Part shown: positions 9,040 to 18,170 of the stretch, piece by piece
How positions within the stretch are numbered: the stretch's first letter is position 1
Layout of the letters: every line of letters begins with the position of its first letter
NCBI GenBank assembly: GCA_905480405.1
Contig: CAJQQH010000028.1
Coordinates: 1 to 45,636, forward strand
From: an uncultured Polaribacter sp.
GTDB taxonomy: Bacteria > Bacteroidota > Bacteroidia > Flavobacteriales > Flavobacteriaceae
DNA: 45,636 nucleotides
Reading direction: 5' to 3'
Position numbers and translations under genes: made by a program
The notes under the pieces: model-generated
What the model was told of the DNA's origin: nothing
The model's input: only the letters and a program-made list of their open reading frames with translations
Database searches by the model: none

Positions 9040-9046
9040 ATATTTG
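9039..9046 (+). promoter_or_regulatory. -7 box (TATATTTG) for the small membrane protein pair
   Basis: An exact TAnnTTTG match overlaps the end of the terminator T run and lies 18 bases before the ATG at 9065. No TTG is seen at the usual -33 distance. Confidence 0.5.
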
Positions 9047-9064
9047 AATAACAAAAATTAAATA

Positions 9065-9331
9065 ATGACAACAGAAGAAAAGAAAGATAGTTTTATAAAA
9101 TATTGGGAACAAAAAAGAGAAAATAGAATTAAATATTCAATAATACAAAGTCTCTATTTTGCAATTCCATTTAGTATTATTTTTCAGGCTATAGAAGATT
9201 TAAAAGGTTTTATTACTTTACAATTTGGGTTTAAACTTCTTACTATTTTTAGTATTTATTTCTTACTTACTTATTATGTTTCTTTTAAGATTCATGAAAA
9301 AAAATACTTAAAATATAAAAATAAAGCTTAG
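9065..9331 (+). CDS. Small two-span membrane protein, unknown
   Basis: This 88-residue protein is not recognised. It has a charged N-terminus (TTEEKKDSF...WEQKRENR), then two hydrophobic segments at about 28-46 and 53-72 separated by a short loop containing EDLKG, and a Lys-rich C-terminus. Both ends are predicted to be cytoplasmic. It has its own -7 box and lies four bases before the next gene, with which it is probably cotranscribed. No motif suggests a function. Confidence 0.7.
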   Translation: MTTEEKKDSFIKYWEQKRENRIKYSIIQSLYFAIPFSIIFQAIEDLKGFITLQFGFKLLTIFSIYFLLTYYVSFKIHEKKYLKYKNKA

Positions 9332-9335
9332 AATT

Positions 9336-9938
9336 TTGATCGCTAATAAAAATAAATTTATTAAAGAAATTCTTAAAGCACTTATAAAACTAATAATTGC
9401 TGGTGTACTTATTGGTGTATTAAAACAGTATGATTTAATCATTGCTATACTCCTATTATTAAAAATTACCTATAATATTTACACAGAAATCATTCAACCA
9501 AAAACAAATAAAAATTGGTTGTTATTAGTTGGAATGTTACTAACAGGTTTTGGAGGTATTGTTGGTGAAACTTGGGGTGTTAAAAGTGGTTATTGGGAAT
9601 ATCATGAAGTTACAAGAGAACTACCGTTATGGTTACCTTTTGCTTGGATTCTTGCTTTCCATTATTTATATAAAGTAGAAAGAAATTTAATTCCGCTTTT
9701 AACAAATCAATCACAAAAAAATAAAATAGTTTTAGCAATAATTCTTGCCTTAATTTTACCTGCTTTTGGAGAAGTCGTTACTATTTATTTAGGAGTTTGG
9801 ACTTATTATTGGCCTTACCAACTACTTGGTGTTCCTTTATATGCTTTTATATGTTTAGTTTTTGTACACATGCTTGTATACACTCTTTTACATTTTATCT
9901 GTAAAAAATATAAAATAAACGATTTAGTTTTTAATTAA
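9336..9938 (+). CDS. Multi-pass membrane protein, unknown; TTG start
   Basis: The 200-residue frame opens with TTG at 9336, because an in-frame stop (9309-9311) lies between it and the nearest upstream ATG and the next internal Met is at residue 67. About six hydrophobic segments are visible. Conserved-looking features are GGIVGETWGVKSGYWEYHEV (about 73-92), PLWLPFAWILAFHYLYKVER, and a second GEVVTIYLGVWTYYWPY repeat of the same plan (about 145-161). The two G-E-x(n)-G-x-W-x-Y units suggest an internal duplication. The Glu and Trp/Tyr-rich loops recall integral-membrane cyclase or desaturase families of carotenoid type, but no match is certain. It ends at a bidirectional terminator shared with rlmF. 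Confidence 0.65.
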   Translation: MIANKNKFIKEILKALIKLIIAGVLIGVLKQYDLIIAILLLLKITYNIYTEIIQPKTNKNWLLLVGMLLTGFGGIVGETWGVKSGYWEYHEVTRELPLWLPFAWILAFHYLYKVERNLIPLLTNQSQKNKIVLAIILALILPAFGEVVTIYLGVWTYYWPYQLLGVPLYAFICLVFVHMLVYTLLHFICKKYKINDLVFN

Positions 9939-9954
9939 GGTAGGGTAAAAAAAA

Positions 9955-9983
9955 ATAACCTTTCTTCATTGAAAAAAGGTTAT
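9955..9983. terminator. Bidirectional terminator between convergent genes
   Basis: ATAACCTTT at 9955-9963 pairs with AAAGGTTAT at 9975-9983. An A-rich run precedes it and the region after it is T-rich, so it can serve both the + strand membrane protein gene and rlmF on the - strand. Confidence 0.75.
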
Positions 9984-10015
9984 ATAATTATTGTTTTTTA
10001 TTAAAAATTACCAAC

Positions 10016-10870
10016 TTAATATCTCCAACAAGCAATTCTAGTTACCTTATTTCCTTGATTCATCGAAATAGTTTTAAACTCTTTTGCACCTAGTTTTTTA
10101 GCAGACTTTTGTAAACTATCTATATTATCTTTTTTAGAAACTAAGCTTGTAAACCATTTACTAGATTCTTTAAATAAAGAGCTTTCGTATAAATAATTAT
10201 GCAAAAAAGCTTTTTCGCCACCAACATACCACAGCTCATTATTGTTACCAGAAAAATTTCTAACTGCGCTATTACCTAAATTCTTATTTTTACGTTTATT
10301 AGCTCCTTGTGCTTCTTCTGCCGATCTATAAAAGGGCGGATTACACATAATAGCAGAAAAAGAATCATCATCTTTTAAAACACCTTTTAAAATATTGTTT
10401 TCATCAAACTGCTGTCGTAATTCTATTTTATCACTAAAATTATTGTCATCAATATTATCTTGTGATGTGTCTAAAGAATCTAGATCAATATCAGTCGCAA
10501 CAAAATCCCAATTATTTTCGGCTACACCTAAAAGTGGGTAAATACACGTAGCTCCTGTACCAATATCTAAAACTTTTACATTTTCTTCTTCAGAAAGTAA
10601 ATCTGTTAAATAAAGAATGTAATCTAACCTTCCAGGAATTGGTGGGCAAAGATTTTGATCAGGAAAGTTCCAAACAGAAATCTTTTCATAAGAAAATAAC
10701 AATGCTTTATTTAATTCTTTTACGGCTTCTGGTATAGAAAAATCGATTGTAACAACATCAAATTTATTCTTAGAAACATATGCTTCTAATTTAGGATTTG
10801 TTAGTATTAATTCTTCAAAATTATATCCTTTATTAAATTTATTCTTTGGGTGAAGATTTTTTTCTTTCAT
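10016..10870 (-). CDS. rlmF: 23S rRNA (adenine-N6) methyltransferase RlmF
   Basis: This 284-residue protein belongs to the RlmF (YbiN) family, which methylates A1618 of 23S rRNA using S-adenosylmethionine. The start HPKNKFNKGYNFEEL, the AdoMet-binding motif LDIGTGA (101-107), the acidic ATDIDLDSL (about 125-133), the catalytic NPPF (177-180) and the downstream ELWYVGGEKAF segment are all typical. The Asn-Pro-Pro-Phe motif is that of N6-adenine methyltransferases. The ATG overlaps the bshC stop by one base (TAATG), so the two are translationally coupled. The start is supported by the conserved N-terminus. Confidence 0.93.
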   Translation of the reverse strand: MKEKNLHPKNKFNKGYNFEELILTNPKLEAYVSKNKFDVVTIDFSIPEAVKELNKALLFSYEKISVWNFPDQNLCPPIPGRLDYILYLTDLLSEEENVKVLDIGTGATCIYPLLGVAENNWDFVATDIDLDSLDTSQDNIDDNNFSDKIELRQQFDENNILKGVLKDDDSFSAIMCNPPFYRSAEEAQGANKRKNKNLGNSAVRNFSGNNNELWYVGGEKAFLHNYLYESSLFKESSKWFTSLVSKKDNIDSLQKSAKKLGAKEFKTISMNQGNKVTRIACWRY

Positions 10871-12463
10871 TATAATTCTACTACTGTAAATTCTAATTGT
10901 AAAGGTTTTAAAGTACCTTTTAAAACTTTAATAAATAATTCTCCATATTCTAAATAATATTCAGAAAAGTTACGCTGTCTCTCTTCTAAAGATTGATTAG
11001 GAAGTATTTTATTCTGTAATTCTGTAATTCTATCAACTAAATCTTTTTGCCTTTTCTTTTCTGCTTTTAACAAGCGTTTCTCTAGGCTTTCTAATCCTTT
11101 AATTTGTTTTCTTTCTTGTGCATTAACTGCATTTACAAAAGAAACATCCGTTTTCTTTGCAACATCTTTTAAATCTGCAAATTGATTTTGTAAAAATTGA
11201 ATTTTCTCTTTAAAATCTGTTTTTATATCTGAATTCTCAATTATTTTTTTTTGATAATAAATTATGCTGCTTTAAAAATAATTCTTCGAATGAAATATTT
11301 AGTCTTTTTAATTTTTTCGTTTGTTTTTCTGATATTACTTGTACTGAGTTACGTAATAATAAAATAGGAAAAGGAATATTTACTTTTTCAAAATATGCTT
11401 TTAACTCAAACCAATATGCCATTTCTCCACCACCACCAATATAACAAAGGTTTGGTAAGACTACTTCTTGATACAAAGGTCTCATAATTACATTTGGCGA
11501 AAAAGCTTTAGGGTTTTTATCAACTTCTGCAAGAACTTCTGCCTTTGTAAAAACAATATCTGTGTTATTTACTTTATAAACATTGTTTTCATAAATAATT
11601 CGTTCTCTAAAATTATCGCCCAAATAAAACAAATTAATTTCTCTTGGGTTTACCTGAATTTTATAATTATTCTCAAGTTCTAAAATAGATTTAGAAACTT
11701 CTTTAAATGAAATATTATTTTCTAACTCTTCTTTTACAAAGGGATTAAATAATTTCTTTAATCTTGTATCATCACCATCAATAATTACCAAACCAAACTC
11801 ACCAAACAAACTATTTGCAATAAAACGTGTTGCTTCTGCTAAATTAGAATGTTTTAAATAAGCTTCAGAAAAAAGGTTTTTTAAATATTTTGCATTTTTA
11901 GAATTACCTAAATGACCTGAAAATACTTCAAAAACATCTTTTAATCCCTCAGTAGAAAAACGACCTACAGCTCCACCATCTTTTCTATTCCAAGAAACTT
12001 TTTTACCATCAAAATTAAAATAATTTATCTCATCAAAATCATGATCTTCCGTTGCCATCCAATAAATTGGGACAAAATTTTGTTCCGGAAACTTTTCTGT
12101 TAATTCTTCACATAAATTAATCGTAGAAATAATTTTATACAAAAAATACAAAGGACCAGTAAATAAGTTTAACTGATGGCCTGTAGTAATCGTAAACGTA
12201 TTTTGTAATTTTAATAAATCTATATTTTCTTTTGTTTTTTCTGAAGTTTTAACGGCAGTATATTGATTATTTAAAGCATCAACTAAAGTAAACCTACTTT
12301 GAAGCCTAAATGATTTTTGTTTTTCTTCAATTTGATTATGGAAACCTGATATATCAGGAAAATTATTATAAAACGGTTTTATATTTTCATTTTTCTCTAA
12401 ATAATGATGCATCGTTTTAGAGAAAAAACCTGTTTTTTGAAAAGGGATTTGCGTTACTTTCAT
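10870..12463 (-). pseudogene. bshC: Bacillithiol cysteine ligase BshC, split by a frameshift in a nine-A run
   Basis: BshC adds cysteine to GlcN-malate, the last step of bacillithiol synthesis. The first part (start 12463) reads 408 residues with typical BshC sequence (ATG, TITTGHQLNLFTGPLYFLYK, VPIYWMATEDHDFDEIN, the tract ending EVVLPNLCYIGGGGEMAYW) and stops at 11237-11239 after LLSKKNN. In the coding strand, nine A's (+ strand T's at 11244-11252) precede this stop. Removing one base continues as KKIIENSDIKTDFKEKI and runs open to 10870, ending with the coiled-coil and KPLQLEFTVVEL. The joined product would be 530 residues, the normal BshC length. The tail is intact and has no other stop, so the shift is either recent, a sequencing error, or bridged by slippage on the A run. 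Overlap with rlmF is TAATG. Confidence 0.9.
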
Positions 12464-12636
12464 ATTTTAAAGGACACCGTTTTGGTAACAATCAGATTCT
12501 GAAATAGAATTCATATAGTGTTTATTTTTTTGATAAAAATACGATTATTTTATCCTTTGTCGTAAAAACAAAATCAATCTAACTAATTTTTAACATCTCT
12601 TTAAATTACCACATTTAAATAGTAGAATTTATTCCT

Positions 12637-12644
12637 TACTTTTG
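12637..12644 (+). promoter_or_regulatory. -7 box (TACTTTTG) of the M14 peptidase gene
   Basis: An exact TAnnTTTG match would place the transcription start near 12651. That is downstream of the first possible ATG at 12642 and upstream of the ATG at 12666, which therefore is the likely start. Confidence 0.55.
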
Positions 12645-12665
12645 ATTATAATCAAATCTTTATTC

Positions 12666-15146
12666 ATGAAAATTAAATTTGTTTTCTTTCTTACACTTTT
12701 TACAATTTATAACACTTTTTCTCAAAGTATAAAATCACCTTCAGAATTTTTAGGTTACGAAATTGGTACTCGTTTTACAAGACACCATAAAGTAGTAGAC
12801 TATTTTAAATACGTTAGCAATACCTTATCTAATGTAAAACTAGAAAAATATGGAGAAACGAATGAACATAGACCTTTATATTTAGCCTATATATCGTCCG
12901 AAGAAAATATAAAAAATATAGAGAATATTAGAAAGTCTAATTTATCTCAAACAGGAATTATAAAAGAAAACACTAAAAACAAAAAAGCAATTATTTGGTT
13001 AAGTTATAATGTACATGGTAACGAAGCATCTAGTACAGAAGCATCTATGCTAACCATTTATGAATTAGTAACTACTAAAAAAACTTGGTTAGAAAATACT
13101 ATGGTAATTATGGACCCTTGTATTAATCCTGATGGTAGAGATCGTTATGTTAATTGGTACAATCAAGTTAAAAGTTCTCCTTTTAATAGTACGCAAGATG
13201 CTAAAGAACATCATGAACCTTGGCCAAGTGGAAGACCAAATCATTATTTATTTGACTTAAATAGAGATTGGGCTTGGGCAACTCAAATAGAATCTAAACA
13301 AAGAATTAAAGTGTACAACAAATGGATGCCACATGTGCATGTAGATTTTCATGAACAAGGTATTAATAGTCCGTATTATTTTGCGCCTGCAGCAGAACCT
13401 TTTCATGAAATAATTTCTGATTGGCAGCGTAATTTTCAAACTCAAATTGGAAAAAATCATGCAAAATATTTCGACAAAGAAGGTTGGCTGTATTTTACAA
13501 AAGAGAGTTTCGATTTGTTATACCCAAGTTATGGAGATACGTATCCTACCTTTATGGGAGCAATTGGTATGACTTATGAACAAGCAGGACATGGAAGAGC
13601 TGGTTTAAGTATACATACTGATGAAGGTGAAGTATTAACTTTAAAAGATAGAGCAATTCATCATATGACTACAGGTTTGTCTACAATTGAAATTTCTTCT
13701 AAAAATGCGGAAAAACTAAATTCAGAATTCAGAAAATTCTTTGACGATAAAAAAGTAACCTACAAAAGTTATGTGTTAAAAAACGAAAATGATGATAAAA
13801 CAAATCGTTTAAAAAAGTTGTTAGACACACATGAAATTCAATATGAATTTGCAAATAAAGGAACTGTAAAAGGATATAATTTTAATTCTCAAAAAGAAGA
13901 AAAAATGAATACCTCTAAAGGTGATTTAGTTATTCATACCAATCAACCAAAAGGAAAAATGGTAAAAGTTTTGTTTGAACCTAAAGCAAAATTAGTAGAT
14001 TCCTTAACCTATGACATAACTGCATGGTCTTTACCATATGCATATGGATTTAATGCTATTGCTTCTAAAAATAAAGTAAATTCCTCTAATTCTTCATCAA
14101 TAAAAAACACTTTTAATAGTATTGATAAAAGCGCTTACGCTTACATTTCTAAATGGAATAGTTTAGAAGACGCTACTTTTTTAGGTGCACTATTACAACA
14201 AAATATTACACCTCGTTTTTCTAACAAATCATTTTCTATTAATAGTAAAACTTATGAAAGTGGAAGTTTAATTATTTTAAGAAATGATAATAGAAGCTTA
14301 AATTTTGATAAAAAACTGATAGAAATTGCTAACAAGAATAAAAGAGAAATTACAGCTGTTTCTTCAGGATTTGTAGATTCTGGTTTAGATTTTGGTTCTT
14401 ATTCTGTAAAACCATTTAACAAACAAAAAGTTGCTTTACTTTCTGGTAAAGGAACTTCTTCTTTAAGTTTTGGAGAGATCTGGCACTTTTTTGAAACAGA
14501 GTTAAAATACCCTTTAACCATTTTAAATTCTGATTATTTTAGTCGAATTAACTTTTCTAAATATGATGTTATTATTATTCCTAATGGTTATTATAGTAGT
14601 GTTTTAAATAAAAAAACTTTAGAGAAACTTTCTACTTTTGTGAGTTCTGGGGGTACGTTAATTGCAATCGGTAATGCATTAAGCAGTTTTGCTGATAAAA
14701 AAGGGTTTTCACTAAAAAAGAAAGAAGGTGAGAAAAAAGACACAACCAAATCTAACTTAACTCCTTATGCAAAACAAGAACGTAAAAATGTAGCAAATTT
14801 AATAACAGGAGCCATTTTTAATAGTAAAGTTGATGTTACCCACCCTTTAGCTTTTGGTTACAAAAACGAATACTTTTCTTTAAAGCTAAGTGGGTCAACC
14901 TATAATTATTTAAATAATGGAATAAATGTTGCCTATTTTGATAAAGGGACACAAAATGTTTCTGGTTATGCTGGTAGTAAAGCCATTAAAAACATTCCTG
15001 AGTCTTTGTTATTTGGAGAAGAACAAAAAGGAAGTGGTAGCATTATCTATATGGTTGATAATCCTCTTTTTAGGTCTTTTTGGGAAAACGGAAAGCTCTT
15101 TTTAGCAAATGCTGTTTTCTTACTTAACTCAGATAAACTAAAATAA
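12666..15146 (+). CDS. Secreted M14-family zinc carboxypeptidase
   Basis: The protein has 826 residues from the ATG at 12666; an ATG 24 bases upstream would lie within the promoter. A signal peptide (MKIKFVFFLTLFTIYNTFSQ) predicts export. The M14 catalytic domain covers about residues 35-350: NVHGNEASSTEA gives the HxxE zinc pair, DPCINPDGRDRY the substrate-binding segment, VDFHEQG the third zinc histidine, and MTYEQAGHGRAG the region of the general-base Glu. The C-terminal half contains an alpha/beta domain like class I amidotransferase (ALLSGKGTSS, then YDVIIIPNGYYS and FVSSGGTLIAIG) found in related Bacteroidota peptidases. It is expected to trim peptides in the periplasm or outside. It is divergent from bshC. 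Confidence 0.9.
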   Translation: MKIKFVFFLTLFTIYNTFSQSIKSPSEFLGYEIGTRFTRHHKVVDYFKYVSNTLSNVKLEKYGETNEHRPLYLAYISSEENIKNIENIRKSNLSQTGIIKENTKNKKAIIWLSYNVHGNEASSTEASMLTIYELVTTKKTWLENTMVIMDPCINPDGRDRYVNWYNQVKSSPFNSTQDAKEHHEPWPSGRPNHYLFDLNRDWAWATQIESKQRIKVYNKWMPHVHVDFHEQGINSPYYFAPAAEPFHEIISDWQRNFQTQIGKNHAKYFDKEGWLYFTKESFDLLYPSYGDTYPTFMGAIGMTYEQAGHGRAGLSIHTDEGEVLTLKDRAIHHMTTGLSTIEISSKNAEKLNSEFRKFFDDKKVTYKSYVLKNENDDKTNRLKKLLDTHEIQYEFANKGTVKGYNFNSQKEEKMNTSKGDLVIHTNQPKGKMVKVLFEPKAKLVDSLTYDITAWSLPYAYGFNAIASKNKVNSSNSSSIKNTFNSIDKSAYAYISKWNSLEDATFLGALLQQNITPRFSNKSFSINSKTYESGSLIILRNDNRSLNFDKKLIEIANKNKREITAVSSGFVDSGLDFGSYSVKPFNKQKVALLSGKGTSSLSFGEIWHFFETELKYPLTILNSDYFSRINFSKYDVIIIPNGYYSSVLNKKTLEKLSTFVSSGGTLIAIGNALSSFADKKGFSLKKKEGEKKDTTKSNLTPYAKQERKNVANLITGAIFNSKVDVTHPLAFGYKNEYFSLKLSGSTYNYLNNGINVAYFDKGTQNVSGYAGSKAIKNIPESLLFGEEQKGSGSIIYMVDNPLFRSFWENGKLFLANAVFLLNSDKLK

Positions 15147-15156
15147 TAGAAAATAA

Positions 15157-15184
15157 AAAAACCACTCTAAAAAGAGTGGTTTTT
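15157..15184. terminator. Bidirectional terminator between the M14 peptidase and the barrel protein genes
   Basis: ACCACTCT (15161-15168) pairs with AGAGTGGT (15173-15180) around an AAAA loop, flanked by A and T runs on either side. It is placed between two convergent genes. Confidence 0.9.
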
Positions 15185-15202
15185 AAGTTTAATTTATTTT
15201 GT

Positions 15203-15670
15203 TTAGAAACCGAAGCTAACTCCAAGCATTGGTAAAACTCCACCTCCATTTATTTCTGAATGATATTTTACAACCGCTAGTAAATTCATACTATCAGATA
15301 ATGAATATAAAGCTCCTGCACCTCCTGCAAATCCTGTATTACTTGCAGAGAAACCACTTGCACTTACACTATTAATAGAAATTCCTGCTGTTAAAAACCA
15401 ATTAAAGCTTTCATCACCTAAATAATAACGCGCATCTAAGTCAAATTGTGTTGAAGTAATTCCGCTACCTACAAAGTAATAGGTATAACTTGGTGCTGCA
15501 GAAATATTGTCTGCAAAAACATATTCAATTCCAGCTGTAACTCCTAAATCCGAACCGGATGCTAAAGGGTATGAAACACCTGCAAAACCATTAAAATCTC
15601 CTTTTTCTTGCGCAAGAAGCACACAAGAAAATAATAATGTAATTCCTAGTAATAATTTTTTAAAATTCAT
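15203..15670 (-). CDS. Small outer-membrane beta-barrel protein
   Basis: This 155-residue protein has a signal peptide (MNFKKLLLGITLLFSCVLLAQ) and then alternating strands with Gly, Ser, Tyr and Phe (FNGFAGVSYPLA, LGVTAGIEYVFA, AAPSYTYYFVG, FDLDARYYLG, FNWFLTAGISIN, and so on), ending in Phe (MLGVSFGF) as outer-membrane proteins do. It would form an eight-stranded barrel of OmpX/OmpW-like size. Function is unknown. Its 5' flank is AT-rich without a clear TAnnTTTG box. It is convergent with the peptidase gene. Confidence 0.8.
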   Translation of the reverse strand: MNFKKLLLGITLLFSCVLLAQEKGDFNGFAGVSYPLASGSDLGVTAGIEYVFADNISAAPSYTYYFVGSGITSTQFDLDARYYLGDESFNWFLTAGISINSVSASGFSASNTGFAGGAGALYSLSDSMNLLAVVKYHSEINGGGVLPMLGVSFGF

Positions 15671-15724
15671 ATCTAATTTTTTTAGTTAATATTCAACAAA
15701 TTAAGAAAATAAAATTGAATAAAA

Positions 15725-15746
15725 AAATACGGCATTTGCCGTATTT
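15725..15746 (-). terminator. Orphan terminator-like hairpin
   Basis: A ten-base perfect inverted repeat (15725-15734 with 15737-15746) has a T7 tail on the - strand (A's at 15721-15727 of the + strand). It lies about 190 bases after the Dph6-like gene and before the barrel gene. The rest of 15671-15938 is AT-rich with no gene seen. Confidence 0.6.
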
Positions 15747-15938
15747 GATTAAAAATTATTAATCATCTATTTTTTTAACAAAAAATTTATTCGAAATAAT
15801 AATATTCAGTCTCTAAAATATAATATGTATAAAATATATAATTTTAATATAACTCACTTCAACATCTATAAAGCATGGTTATTTGTCTCAAAAAAATATT
15901 TTCTACTTTTTCTATCAAGAAAAATTCATAACATTTTT

Positions 15939-16664
15939 TTATTTTAAGTCACAATACCAAAATTTGGTATCGTGGTTTGGTTTTTCTTTTTCTGATTGAT
16001 GGCAATTATCATCTTTATCTTTATGTAAAGTATAAGAACGTAAAACTTTTTCTCCTACAGAAAAATCAATTGGAAACTTAAAAATAGGGCCATCAAAAAC
16101 AAAAGTATGAAACTCACCATTTTCTCCACAAACATCTACATTTTTAGGTAAATCTTGTATAAATTGTTCGTCTATTACTCTACCAACAAATTCTTCTCCT
16201 AAAAGCTTCGCATTTACACATACAGTAATTGCTTTAAATCCTAAGTCTAAAAACTCTTGTAACACTTTCTTTGTATCTTTTTTCCAAAGAGGATAAACGC
16301 CACTAATATTTACTTCTGCTAATTTAGCGTCTCTATATGCTTTTAGATCCTCAAGAAAAATATCTCCAAAAATCGAATGCGAATATCCTTTTGCTAACAA
16401 AGAATCCATAGCTTGTTTCATTATTTCTGCATACGAATTCATAGTAACATCAGCAGGAAACGCTATTGTTTTTAATTTAATACCTATAGATTCTACTTGC
16501 TTAAATAACAACTCTTTTCTAAGACCATGCATAGAAACTCTATCAAAATCTTTATTAATAGTAGTTACTAATAAATCTAAATTATAATCAGGGTTTTGCA
16601 ATACTTTATAAAGTGCTAATGCAGAGTCTTTACCAGAACTCCAATTAAAATATGTTTTGTTCAT
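15939..16664 (-). CDS. Dph6-like ATP-pyrophosphatase (DUF71 / adenine nucleotide alpha hydrolase)
   Basis: This is a 241-residue cytosolic protein from the ATG at 16664; an ATG at 16679 is possible but touches the rimO terminator and adds residues not expected at the conserved NKTYFNWSSGKDSALALY start. The SGKDS P-loop of PP-loop ATPases, FGDIFLEDLKAYRD and VYPLWKKDT, followed by ENGEFHTFVFDGP, match the DUF71 family, whose eukaryotic member Dph6 amidates diphthine. Bacteria have no diphthamide, so the natural substrate here is unknown. It follows rimO in the same direction, with the rimO terminator between. Confidence 0.85.
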   Translation of the reverse strand: MNKTYFNWSSGKDSALALYKVLQNPDYNLDLLVTTINKDFDRVSMHGLRKELLFKQVESIGIKLKTIAFPADVTMNSYAEIMKQAMDSLLAKGYSHSIFGDIFLEDLKAYRDAKLAEVNISGVYPLWKKDTKKVLQEFLDLGFKAITVCVNAKLLGEEFVGRVIDEQFIQDLPKNVDVCGENGEFHTFVFDGPIFKFPIDFSVGEKVLRSYTLHKDKDDNCHQSEKEKPNHDTKFWYCDLK

Positions 16665-16679
16665 AAGAATAATTTGCAT

Positions 16680-16707
16680 AAAAAAATCCTACACTAAGTA
16701 GGATTTT
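16680..16707 (-). terminator. rimO terminator
   Basis: The - strand hairpin AAAATCCTAC / GTAGGATTTT with an ACTAA-type loop and a following T run lies directly after the rimO stop and immediately before the Dph6-like gene, so that gene depends on read-through or an internal promoter. Confidence 0.85.
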
Positions 16708-16712
16708 AATTT

Positions 16713-18065
16713 TTAATTCCTTTTTTGATGTAAAGGAACTGGTTTTTCTATTTTGATTACTGGTGTACCATGCAAATCGTAATCACCAGCATCATGAATT
16801 TTTATATCTATAAATTCACCAATTTTAATATAATGTTCTTTAGCATCTACAATAACATCATTATCTACATCAGGAGAATCAGATTCTGTTCTTCCGTAGA
16901 AAAACTCACCATCTTTTCTATCAAACAAGCATTTAAAAGTTTTGCCTATTTTTTCTTGATTCAATTCCCAAGAAATTTGAGATTGAACTTCCATAATTTC
17001 ATTTACTCTTTGAAACTTAACTTCTGCAGGTACATCATCTTCTAAAACATAAGCGCCCGTATTTTCTTCATGAGAATATTCAAAAGCACCTAAACGTTCA
17101 AAACGCATTTCTTCTACCCAATCTTTAAGTTCTTGAAACATTTCTTCAGTTTCACCAGGATAACCTACAATTAATGTAGTTCTAATGGCCATTTCTGGTA
17201 CTGCTTCTCTAAATTTATGAATTAATGCAGTCGTTTTTTCATGAGTTGTGCCACGTTTCATCGATTTTAACAACTCTGTGTTAATGTGTTGTAAAGGAAT
17301 ATCTAAATAATTACAAACTTTAGGCTCGCGTTTCATTACCTCTAAAACATCCATAGGAAAACCTGTAGGAAAAGCATAATGCATACGAATCCATTCAATT
17401 CCATCAACTTTTGCCAAAGCTTCTAATAATTGAGCTAAAGCTCTTTTTTTGTAGATATCAAGTCCGTAATAAGTTAAATCTTGTGCAATTAGCATTACTT
17501 CCTTAATACCTTTTTCTGCTAATTTTGTTGCTTCTGTTACAATATCTTCAATTGGTGTAGAAACATGTTTCCCTCGCATTAATGGAATTGCACAAAAAGA
17601 ACAAGGTCTATCGCATCCTTCTGCAATTTTTAAATATGCGTAATGTTTTGGTGTTGTAGTTAAACGTTCTCCAATTAATTCGTGTTTATAATCTGCTTCT
17701 AAAGCTTGTAAAAGATTAGGTAAATCGTGTGTACCAAAATATTGATCTACATTTGTAATTTCGGCTTCTAAATCTGGTTTATAACGCTCACTTAAACAAC
17801 CAGAGACAAAAACTTTATCTATTTCACCTGCTTCTTTTCTTTTTGCATAATGTAAAATAGTATCAATAGATTCTTCTTTGGCTTTACCAATAAAGCCACA
17901 AGTATTAATTACGACAATATTACCATCATCATTTTCATCTTCATGAACAACCTCTTTTCCATTGGCCTTTAATTGTCCCATTAACACCTCACTATCGTAA
18001 ATGTTCTTAGAACAACCTAAAGTAACAACGTTAATTTTATTTTTTTTGATGGTTTTTGTACGCAT
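16713..18065 (-). CDS. rimO: Ribosomal protein S12 methylthiotransferase RimO
   Basis: RimO is a radical SAM enzyme that adds a methylthio group to an aspartate of ribosomal protein S12. The 450-residue protein has the N-terminal UPF0004 domain with its three cysteines (VTLGCSKN, NTCGFIG, VSGCLSERY), the radical SAM CDRPCSFC motif, and a C-terminal TRAM domain (about 385-450). RimO is told from MiaB by LGCSKN and IPLMRG. I place the start at MRTKTIKKNK (18065) because a -7 box at 18088-18095 lies inside the longer frame that begins at 18098; that longer start would be upstream of the transcript. It is divergent from the serine hydrolase gene. Confidence 0.95.
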   Translation of the reverse strand: MRTKTIKKNKINVVTLGCSKNIYDSEVLMGQLKANGKEVVHEDENDDGNIVVINTCGFIGKAKEESIDTILHYAKRKEAGEIDKVFVSGCLSERYKPDLEAEITNVDQYFGTHDLPNLLQALEADYKHELIGERLTTTPKHYAYLKIAEGCDRPCSFCAIPLMRGKHVSTPIEDIVTEATKLAEKGIKEVMLIAQDLTYYGLDIYKKRALAQLLEALAKVDGIEWIRMHYAFPTGFPMDVLEVMKREPKVCNYLDIPLQHINTELLKSMKRGTTHEKTTALIHKFREAVPEMAIRTTLIVGYPGETEEMFQELKDWVEEMRFERLGAFEYSHEENTGAYVLEDDVPAEVKFQRVNEIMEVQSQISWELNQEKIGKTFKCLFDRKDGEFFYGRTESDSPDVDNDVIVDAKEHYIKIGEFIDIKIHDAGDYDLHGTPVIKIEKPVPLHQKRN

Positions 18066-18087
18066 TGTATCTTGATTTAAGCGGATG

Positions 18088-18095
18088 CAAAGATA
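18088..18095 (-). promoter_or_regulatory. -7 box (TATCTTTG) of rimO
   Basis: The + strand reads CAAAGATA, the reverse of TAnnTTTG. It would start transcription near 18081, 16 bases ahead of the chosen ATG, and so decides the rimO start. Confidence 0.6.
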
Positions 18096-18170
18096 CATAA
18101 TGATTGTTGATTAACTATTTTGTTCTATATTAAACTTTTAATCTTTATTATTGTCTAATAAATAAATTTA

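Noticed and set aside
10870-11073. A separate 67-codon gene beginning with TTG upstream of rlmF
   Set aside because: It is in frame with the C-terminal part of BshC after a one-base shift and continues the family sequence, so it is not an independent gene.
11468-11683. + strand frame within bshC
   Set aside because: It is antisense to a conserved coding region and its translation is low-complexity and without motif.
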